Shown: piece by piece, positions 55,675-64,000 of the stretch
Layout of the letters: every line of letters begins with the position of its first letter
How positions within the stretch are numbered: the first letter of the stretch is position 1
Assembly (NCBI GenBank): GCA_958298945.1
Contig: OY282610.1
Coordinates: 34,169,667-34,233,666, forward strand
Reading direction: 5' to 3'
DNA length: 64,000 nt
Source: Atherix ibis
Lineage: Eukaryota; Arthropoda; Insecta; Diptera; Athericidae
Translations under genes and position numbers: made by a program
Notes under the pieces: model-generated
Seen by the model: the letters and a program-made list of their open reading frames with translations, nothing else
Database searches by the model: none
What the model was told of the DNA's origin: nothing

Positions 55675-57920
55675 CCGAATCTCTTTCAGAGCCATTTAAC
55701 ATCCGCAATGGTCTCCGGCAAGGAGAAAAAAAGTGCTTCGTAAATTAGGGGTACGCTTAGGGCATACCATCCTCGTTTCTCCTGCCTAGATTTTAGTATA
55801 CGCCGATAACGTGCAGCGCTTTCTGACCGACACAACATGTGTGTCCGTCAAAAAGAGGTGGACATAAATAAAAGCAAAATAAAATAAACATGTTGGCAGT
55901 GTTATCGTCGTGGATAAGACCAATTAGCACTAGGCGAATATAAATAGAAGACTATAACTTCGAAAGAGTTGAATACTTTTCATATTTATGGTAAAACGTC
56001 ACAGACGATAACAACAAGAAGGTAGAAATCTGACAGGTTTTCTGGCAAGCAACAGAGTCTACTTCAGTGAGTTATAAATTATTACGATCGAAAATTCTGT
56101 AAAGTTTCCCTCTGTACTAATCTTACCAGTCCTCATGTATTTTTCGAAAACTTAGCTTTTCAACAAAAACCATTGCGAATACTTGTCCACTCTTAAGAGG
56201 AGGATCTTTCGAAAAACTTTTAGCCCCTACCTGAAGATGGACGATTCCAGAGCCTATTTAATGACGATATGCTGGAGCGTTGTCATGACCGACCGGTCGT
56301 GGATAAAAACATTTCTGGTCCCATGGGAACCTTAGCTTTTCAACAAAAACCATTGCGAATACATGTTCGCTCTTGAGAGGAGGATCCGCCGAATAACTTT
56401 TAGCCCCTACATAAAGATGGACGATTCCAGAGCCTATTTAACGACGATATCCTGGAGCGTTTTCATGACCGACCGGTCGTGGATAAAAACATTTCTGGTC
56501 CCATCGGAACCTTAGCTTTTCAACAAAAACCATAGCGAATACTTGTCCGCTCTTAAGAGGAGGATCCTTCGAAAAACTTTTAGCCCCTACCTGAAGATGG
56601 ACGATTCCAGAGCCTATTTAACGACGATATCCTGGAGCGTTGTCATGACCGACCGGTCGTGGATAAAAACATTTCTGGTCCCATCGGAACCTTAGCTTTT
56701 CAACAAAAACCATTGCGAATACTTGTTCGCTCTTAAGAGGAGGATCATTCAAAAAACTTTTAGCTCCTACATAAAGATGGACGATTCCAGAGCCTATTTA
56801 ACAACGATATCCTGGAGCGTTTTCATGACCGACCGGTCGTGGATAAAAACATTTCGGGTCCCATCGGAACCTTAGCTTTTCAGCAAAAACCATTGCGAAT
56901 ACTTGTCCGCTCTTAAGAGGAGGATCCTTCAAAAAACTTTTAGCCCCTACCTTAAGATGGACGATTCCAAAACCTATTTAACGCCGATATCCTGGAGCGT
57001 TTTCATGACCGACCGGTCGTGGATAAAAACATTTCTGGTCCCATCGAAACCTTAGCTTTTCAACAAAAACCATTGCGAATACTTGTTCGCTCTTGAGAGG
57101 AGGATCCTCCGAATAACTTTTAGCCCCTACCTAAAGATGGACGATTGCAGAGCCTTTTTAACGACGATATCCTGGAGCGTTGTCATGACCGACCGGTCGT
57201 GGATAAAAACATTTCTGGTCCCATCGGAACCTTAGCTTTTCAGCAAAAACCATAGCAAATACTTGTCCGCTCTTAAGAAGAGGATCCTTCGAAAAACTTT
57301 TAGCCCCTACCTGAAGATGGACGATTCCAGAGCCTATTTAACGACGATATCCTGGAGCGTTGTCATGACCGACCGGTCGTGGATAAAAACATTTCTGGTC
57401 CCATCGGAACCTTAGCTTTTCAGCAAAAACCATAGCAAATACTTGTCCGCTCTTAAGAAGAGGATCCTTCAAAAAACTTTTAGCCCCTACCTGAAGATGG
57501 ACGATTCCAGAGCCTATTTAACGACGATATCCTGGAGCGTTGTCATGACCGACCGGTCGTGGATAAAAACATTTCTGGTCCCATCGGAACCTTAGCTTTT
57601 CAGCAAAAACCAAAGCAAATACTTGTTCGCTCTTGAGAGGAGGATCCGCCGAATAACTTTAAGCCCCTACATGAAGATGAACGATTCCAGAGCCTATTTA
57701 ACGACAATATCCTGGAGCGTTTTCATGACCGACCCAAAAAGTCTTCCCCAGCTCCATTTCTAGTCCCAGAAGACGAGGTTGGCTCTGCCTTCGGTGGATC
57801 GAAAGCGCTGGCCAGGACTCCAAAAACATGCTGGGCGAGTCGAACTAGAAAACTGCGGCGCCAAGTCGAGACGTCTGAAGTTCTTTGATTCTGGCGCCAT
57901 CGGTTATGGCGCCATTGATT
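55675..57920 (+). mobile_element. RTE-like non-LTR retrotransposon relic with amplified internal segment
   Basis: Reads SEPFNIRNGLRQGE (RT line before the palm), LVYADNVQRFLTDT (catalytic box, YADD changed to YADN), IEDYNFERVEYFSYL with NVTDDNNKKVEI, then SKILSKV and the LILPVLMYFSKT line near 56110. From 56151 the coding sequence repeats as a 180-bp array to 57735. It then continues with RRRGWLCLRWIESAGQDSKN to a stop near 57845 and ends around 57920. The order (YADD box, YLG, ANR.YF, VLMYGSETW, LERRILRKIFGP, EDG, RRRGRPRLRW) is that of RTE-type elements commonly seen in arthropods; the clade name is tentative. Stops and frame changes make it non-functional. Confidence 0.75.
56151..57735 (+). 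repeat. 180-bp tandem array inside the retrotransposon ORF, 8.8 copies
   Basis: Units begin cttagcttttcaacaaaaac at 56151, 56331, 56511, 56691, 56871, 57051, 57231, 57411 and 57591 (last one 145 bp). The period is exactly 180 bp throughout: not a single insertion or deletion in 1.58 kb, only substitutions. The unit derives from the ORF tail: frames read FNKNHCEY, ALERRI, PEDGRFQSLFNDDILER and HDRPVVDK. It contains the 10-bp palindrome cgaccggtcg once per unit. Two substitution classes (…gtccgctcttaag… and …gttcgctcttgag…) partly alternate. GC content is visibly higher than in the surroundings. Confidence 0.96.
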
Positions 57921-59336
57921 TTAATAATGAAAATTAATGAATTAATCAAAATCTGACCTTAAAATGTTTTTTTTTATTTAACTGTACTTTCTGTTCAGAA
58001 ATGTTTATCTATTCGAATGGATTCTTCTTTATTCTTCGTCCTCTTTATAAATATTATGGATAATCGTATCTATTTGATTAATTTTATCGAGAGAATTGAC
58101 CAAAAAAGGCGATTACGTAAAACAGTCCACCTGAAACGACTCAATTCGATTTGAATCGATTTAGTTTTTTTTTCTTGTTGAGTGAAATGAAGTCATCTGA
58201 CACGGTGTATTGGGAGAAAAGGTTGCGATAACATTTATTGTCCGGTCGGTTGGAAAAGAATTGTTTCACCTGATTTGATTCCTTTTCAAAATGAAGATTA
58301 ACTGCATGAGGGTGGTTCTTCTGAACAAATTTTCATCACTTCCTTACATGTATTGTATTATCTAATCTTTGCCCTCTTATGGCATAAATACTTACAGTTT
58401 GATGCGAAATGATCATTTTCGGTTATTGGATAACCAATTTCCATTGTGGCATATTGTTTCTGTATGTTATATATTAAGAGTAAATAAGGACCTTTATACT
58501 CATATATAAAACATGAATAAAAGAATAATATCTATACTCTTCTTAACATATACAAGGCCGTTCAAGGATTGTTCTTTATTATAGCTAGTATCCTTATTAT
58601 GGTTCATTAATGCGGGTTACATGAATGTTAACACATTTTTTGTGTCCAAAATCGAATAAATTCAAATTGATCGAATTCAGAATTTATTTCTTCTTAGAAT
58701 AATATCGTAATTGGATAAAATTCTCTAGTTAATTTCTATGTTAGAAATTTGTTTTATTTCTTGTTTTTGTTGTGTTGCTATTTATCATATTATATTTAAT
58801 TAAAGAGAAGAAAAAAATAATACAAAAATATTTATTTATAGACAAGTTTAAATTTTTTTCTTTTTCTATTCTAAATATTCTAGAACTCTAAAAATTTATC
58901 TTACTCAATAATAATTGATAATTTTTTGTTTTTTAGGCAATTTAAAGTAATTTCGAAATTTTTCTCTTAAAATTATGATTTATGCAATGAATTTTTATAT
59001 ATTTTTATTTTTTTATCTTGCTAAGAGGAAGGGTGAGGAGGAGAGGGTGGTAAATAATAATATTTATAAAAAATTGAAAATAGAAAATGGAATATTTTTA
59101 GTAAGAATTGAATTTTCTTTTTACTTAATTAAAAATTCTATGGTCATAAATTATTTCTTTAAAATGATTATTTGATTTTTCCAAAATTGATCAGAACAAC
59201 TTATGAAAAAAAAATGAAAACATTAATTTGAATTTCATAAAAAAATATTTCAATTAATTTTAGAATTTGAAAAAAAAATTGCATACTTTATATTGATTAA
59301 AAATAAATAAAAACTCTTAATTAATATTTATTATTG
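57921..59336. other. AT-rich DNA, no gene seen
   Basis: Nothing recognisable. The small frame at 58975-59175 is A/T-driven. Confidence 0.5.
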
Positions 59337-59338
59337 TA

Positions 59339-60560
59339 CGAGGTCTGTTCAAAAGGTATCACGAATTTTGAATTTCCGCGGGTTTCGTGACCTTATATTG
59401 GTACTCATATCTCTCACTTATGCCGATAAGTTCGTTCAAATAATGTTCAGTTAATTTTTGACAGCTGCTTTGCTTGCACGTGTTTTGGCTCGTCTTCGAT
59501 TTTTGCCCATTCCAAAAAATGTATCAAAGAATCTGTATCAAATTTTGTGTGAAAAATAAAATTAATTGCGCGGACAACATTCCGAATGTTGACTGTGGCA
59601 TATGGTGAAGCTACCTTGGACTAAAGCAATGTTTATCGGTGGTACAAAATGTTCTCAGAGGGCCGAGAAGATGTGAACGACGAAAATGGTGTCGGACGGA
59701 AACATTGATGAAGTGAAGAAAATAGTATTAACCAATCGTCGAATCACCGTTAGAGAAGTTACTGAGGTCTTTAACCTATCGATTGGCTAGTGCCATTCAA
59801 TTTTTACCAATGATTTTGGCATGAGACGGATTGCCGCGAAATTCGTACCAAAATTGCTCAATTTCGACTAAAAACAGCATCGCATTAACATTGCTAATGA
59901 GCTGTTGGACTCTGTCCGCGACCATCTAAATTTGCTCCAGAGTGTCATAACTGATGACGAATCATGGGTTTATGGTTATTACGTGGAAACCAAAGCTCAA
60001 TCATCCCAATGGAAGCTGCCGCATGAGCCAAGACCGAAGAAAGCGCGCCAAGTACAGTTTTCTTCGATTGCAGGGAGGTGGTGCATCATGAGTTCTTACC
60101 ACAGGGTAGAACGGTCAATAAGGAATATTACCTGCAAGTTATGCGAAAGATGCGTGAAGCAATTCGCCAGAAACGCCCGGATATGTGGAAGAACAAAAAT
60201 TGGCTTTTGCACCATGATAACGCCCCTGCTCACGCATCGTTGCTTGTGCGCGAATTTTTGCCCAAAAATAATACACTAATAATGCCGTCGCCACCGTATT
60301 TCTCAGATCTGTCCCCCTGTGACTTTTTCTTGTTCCCATGAGGAGAAACTGAAGAGCCCCATGAAAGGATGAGGAGATAAACACGCCATCGAAAGAGGAG
60401 CTGAACAAGATCACAAAAAATGATTTTTTGAAGTGCATCGAGGATTGAAAAAAACTTTAGCACAAGTGTATAATATCTGGTGGGGATTACTTTAAAGGGG
60501 ACAAAATAGATATTCATGAATAAATAAATAATTTTTAAAAAAACACAAATTTCGACCTCG
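59339..60560 (+). mobile_element. Mariner family H, near complete
   Basis: TA at 59337-59338 and 60561-60562. The left end is cgaggtctgttcaaaaggta. The right end, complemented, is cgaggtcgaaatttgtg, i.e. the outer 7 bases match but the inner part is deleted or changed. Leader 180 bp. The same family occurs in rearranged form at 54445-54926. Confidence 0.9.
59519..60523 (+). pseudogene. Mariner family H transposase (DD34D), decayed
   Basis: The ATG at 59519 is chosen because the following frames give CIKFCVKNKI and the HTH region (YKMFSEGREDVND out of frame, then NIDEVKKIVLTNRRITVREV). Next come MRRIAAKFVPKLLNFD, a stop before KQHRINIANELLDSVRDH, then VITDDESWVYGY (first Asp; TGDE changed to TDDE), AQSSQWKLPHEPRPKKARQV, a deletion near 60058, VHHEFLPQGRTVNKEYYLQV, WLLHHDNAPAHASLLV (second Asp), YFSDLSPCDFFLFP (third Asp, 34 residues on), a stop, and GDYFKGDKIDIHE. 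All three Asp remain. Several frameshifts and stops. Confidence 0.88.
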
Positions 60561-60562
60561 TA

Positions 60563-62885
60563 TATTGGAATTTTTTTAAACAATTCAACGATTTTTATTG
60601 TAGTTTTTTGCTAAAATAATTTCAAATTAGTTTGTAAAATTGAAATGGGTTTTTTTTTATTTTTCCAAAAATTTACAAATTGTATATTTTCAAAAGTAAA
60701 ATCAAACAAAAACACTTTTTTAAATCAGATTTAAATATATTTTTTTTTAATTCTAGGGCATTGCATAAATTTTGCCACTATACATAAAATTCGGTTTTAT
60801 TCAAATGGCAGCCATAAAAATTTCTTAATTCGTTTGAGGGAATGTTTTTTTCGAATATTTCAGGCTGTTCCTCTATGGATGTTGAGCTTTTAATATCGTC
60901 AAATTTAAATTTTATTTGCATAAAGATAATAATTTACAAAATTTTGTAAGAAAAAATTCCAATAACATCTTTTAAGTCAACTGGCATTACCTAATTCTCA
61001 AAATGACGTATTCTGAAAAACTTTTCGCGTAATATGATCAAATTTTGTCATATTTTGTTGTTTTATATAAAGTTTATATTAAAATCTTTAATTCAAGATA
61101 TTTAAGAAAAAATACCAATTATTATATGGCAATAGCGTTCAGAATTAACCATAAACGTATTTTCTTATTAATTTTCAATGAAATCCGGTCCAATAGCACA
61201 TTCAGACCGAATTGCACCCTATACAGTATTTTTTCGCCTATAAAATATTGTAGCTTTTCTTTAATTAATTTTAAGAGTTTTATACTCGTATATAATAATA
61301 TTGCTAATTGGACATTCTCCAATTCATCGTAAAATGAATAAAATTCATTCCGAAACATGGCTACCACCTTCGCATAAACTTTTCACAATGTTGCCAAATT
61401 ATTTTATAATATCTTAATTTAATTTATCTAATGCCAAAAATTAGTCAATATAAATTTAATATTTTTCGTTCACATTTTTTTTCTGCAAATTTTTTGTTGT
61501 TAAAAAAATTCAAAATTTTTTCAATTTATTCTTTCTTATCTCTTTTAGAAAAAAATTGTACTAAAATCAAAATTTCAAGCACCACAACACTTGAGAGCAT
61601 TTTGCAACAGGATGTATTAAGCCATATTCGAATTTGCGTACTTAATGTTGTCGTACCAAGAGAGTTATTTAATTTTCTATATTTAAAATAAATATAATAT
61701 GAATAAAATTCTAATTTACTGTTCACTTCAAAGGATTTATTATCATTAATAGAATCAATATTTCTCCTATTAAAGGTTAAATAAATTCATAATAAATTAA
61801 ATTGAAAATTTCAAATCATCAAATTTTAGAGCGAATTAAATAATAAAAATAATTTACGATTCATAATCAGTATGATAATAAAATTGACTGATGATTAAAA
61901 GGAGAACGTTTTCTTTTTATTAATAATATTTTGATAAAAAAAATTTTGTATTGTTAGAAATAAATGAAATTATAAAAGAAGGTCTTAATTTTGGTTCAAA
62001 GTGAATAGGAAAAATGTGATCCGAAGACTATCATTTTATATCCATACTTTTAATATAATTATGGATTCAATTTTTAACGAATATCGACTATATTATTAAA
62101 AGTTTTCCTATATTTAGAAACACATTTGTTCGTACCTGTCATAAATGCATTACAAATTATTGAATTTGATTTATTTGGAAAAACTTTTAACGCGAACATA
62201 CTCATACGTAATAAAACTGCATTAACATTAATAATGGATGGTGACTATGTATAGTAAACTCTACCATAAAATAAGGGTGGAATGCATGCTAGAAATTTTA
62301 AAAGTGACTTGAACAATAAGTGGTAAGAATGATGTTCAAGTGCCTCAATCCAAACTGACTAGTCATACTAGGAATATAAGAATGGAAAAATTTCTGAAAG
62401 AAATTCGTTTTAAACCAAAAAAAAATAATATAAAAAAATACGAGTAAATAAAAGCATACAAGAAATATACAATATAAAATAAGTACTATGCTGACTGAAT
62501 TTTAAATCAACTTAAAGGTAGACCAAAATTGCAAATTTATCTTTGTCGGTAAAATTGAATATTATGAAAATCATCACAAAATTCTTCAAGACTCAACGAA
62601 CGAATATTTATCAACTTTCAGCAAAGTATACTCTAATTTTCTCTACATCATTTTAAAAAGTGTACAGTTAAATAGAAAACAAAATATTCTTCTTTAAGTT
62701 GGTAGATTTTTATATTATTTAATGTTAAATAATTTAAAGGATTATTGGATACTTAAGTAATTGAAGAGTATTTAAGAGGAAAAGGATGTTGATAACCGTT
62801 TTTGAATTTATAAGGTAGGATAGACTCAAACTTTTTATAACGAGACACAGTAATAACACAAACATGATTGACACTATTACCAACA
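60563..62885. other. AT-rich DNA, no gene seen
   Basis: No recognisable coding sequence. The frames at 61045-61332 and 61431-61691 are A/T-driven and unsupported. Confidence 0.5.
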
Positions 62886-62889
62886 TAAA

Positions 62890-63700
62890 AAGATTGACAT
62901 CGATAATATCTTTTTTTATTGCAACTTATCGTGCACTTCTGTCAATTTATGGTCATCATAATTGGCCTCGTGTGTTCGCTATTCATCGAACTGTGAAAAG
63001 TTTTCATAAAGATCCATTTGAAATGCTCAGATAAGTTGTGTTGATAAAAACTCAAAGCGTTCTAAATATTTAGGACTGTCTGCCCAACTCATATTCTTAC
63101 AAAATTCTTATTACACAAGAACTGAAGCCATTGGAGCATCATCACATACGTCGAAAATTTACTGATTTTACTCTGGAATAACTTGAAAATGCTGTTGATT
63201 TTTCCAAGAAAACCATCTTTTCAGCTGAGGTGTAATTTCATAATTTCACAAAAAATCTTTAAATTCTGAAAAAGTAACGGGTTCGGGTGGCATTATCGGT
63301 CCTTATTTTTTTTTTCCAAAATGAAGAAGAACTCAACGGTGAGCTGTACAGATCGATTATAATGAACTTTTTATGGTCTAAATTGGAAAATATTAATTTA
63401 ACGAATATTTGGTTTCAATAAAACGGTACTACGTGCCACACAGCTCAAGCTGATAATTTAAAGAAATTGTGATTTAACACGTTTTGGACTTCTCCTTGTG
63501 GAGTTATTTGAAGTCATTGGTCTATGTCAATAAACCATACATTCAAATTGACTATTAAATGGCAAATGCGTAAAATAAGGTCGGATTTAATATCTTCAGT
63601 GTCTAGGAGATGATCCAAGAGCTCCAGTGTTGGATGACTCTTCTGCATAATCGATGATTTAAATGATATTGTTATCCAGGTCACAAAGTATTGTCAATTT
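62890..63700 (+). pseudogene. DD41D transposase relic
   Basis: Reads ITQELKPLEHHHIRRKFTDF (about 63112-63170, with frame help), then ENAVDFSKKTIFSAE (first block; Asp lost), GSGGIIGPYFF, MNFLWSKLENINLTNIWFQ followed by a stop where Gln stands, NGTTCHTAQA (QDGATCHTAR expected; Asp changed to Asn), and the C-terminal KIRSDLISSV. Order and wording match 45408-46500. Dead. Confidence 0.75.
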
Positions 63701-63729
63701 ATTGGCACAGACTTTTTGTTTAATTTAGA

Positions 63730-64000
63730 GCCTTATAGAAAAAAATGTATTTTTTGAAATATAATGCAACGTGGAAGCTTTGTCTGCAATAAGCTGCTGG
63801 TTTCAACTGTTGTGTAGCAAGCTTCATCGTTCTGTTGGAACCAGATATTGTCCAAGTCAATTAAGGCCAAAAATTCACAGTTCATTACTAAAACAATACC
63901 AAAATCCACACCAGACGGTCGTGTATGCTTTTTTGGATGCAAAGAAAACTGCTGTGTTTACTTTTCATCCCAGTTTGGGTAATGTTGCTAATATAATTTT
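63730..64000 (-). pseudogene. DD41D transposase fragment, runs off the right edge
   Basis: The minus strand from 63960 reads NTAVFFASKKAYTTVWCGF, then DLDNIWFQQNDEACYTTVET (second block, Asp shifted/changed), then a decayed tail at 63740. It lies tail-to-tail with the relic at 62890-63700. The 5' part is outside the window. Confidence 0.7.

Noticed and set aside
60563..62885. Several 60-95 codon frames
   Set aside because: All are A/T-driven, with Phe/Ile/Asn/Lys bias and no similarity recognised.

Overview
The window reads as AT-rich (roughly 70 % by eye) nuclear DNA of an arthropod. The evidence is the density of arthropod-type transposons: at least ten mariner or Tc1/mariner-like families, jockey-type, R1-type and RTE-type non-LTR retrotransposons, and a piggyBac remnant, all in long gene-poor, homopolymer-rich DNA. 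There is no operon structure, and no rRNA, tRNA or CRISPR array was found. The combination resembles repeat-rich insects or copepods, but the species cannot be fixed from sequence alone. No complete host gene is visible. The only plausible host-gene piece is an 81-codon open stretch after a splice-acceptor-like site at 13795-14042.

Layout. 1-1569: DD41D-type transposon (minus) carrying a 5'-truncated R1-like retrotransposon tail between long direct repeats. 2430-5390: jockey-like relic (minus) split by a mariner (2894-4201). 8590-9585: N-terminally deleted mariner. 9660-12175: jockey relic (plus) split near its 3' end by the best-preserved mariner (10769-12046). 14547-23004: five mariners of four families, two of them nested, plus a degenerate 23-bp repeat field. 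24728-24789: perfect hairpin. 24926-26985: an old mariner split by a younger one that carries a foldback mutation. 28846-30954: a 0.9-kb direct duplication. 30955-34345: mariner, R1-like and jockey relics. 35700-36275: transposase-derived tandem repeat. 37945-38590: piggyBac relic. 38631-40780: 2.15-kb, 13-bp minisatellite with higher-order structure. 41145-44410: jockey relics. 45300-46595: a DD41D element with both ends. 48268-53375: mariner, DD41D and a second jockey-type family. 54445-54926: chimeric foldback mariner. 55675-57920: RTE-like retrotransposon relic whose ORF contains about 8.8 copies of an exact 180-bp tandem repeat. 59339-60560: mariner with both ends. 62890-64000: two more DD41D relics. 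The rest is AT-rich DNA with nothing recognisable.

The elements do not cooperate; they form layers. Mariners of families A and B (terminal inverted repeats beginning cgagggtc) sit inside older retrotransposons and older mariners, so they are the younger layer. Retrotransposons and DD41D elements are mostly older and broken. Nearly every transposase shows the DD34D or DD41D signature residues but carries frameshifts, stops or deletions. The exception is the plus-strand ORF at 10945-12036. The most unusual structures are two satellites: the indel-free 180-bp array made from retrotransposon coding sequence, and the 13-bp array organised into 168-bp and 507-bp higher-order units.
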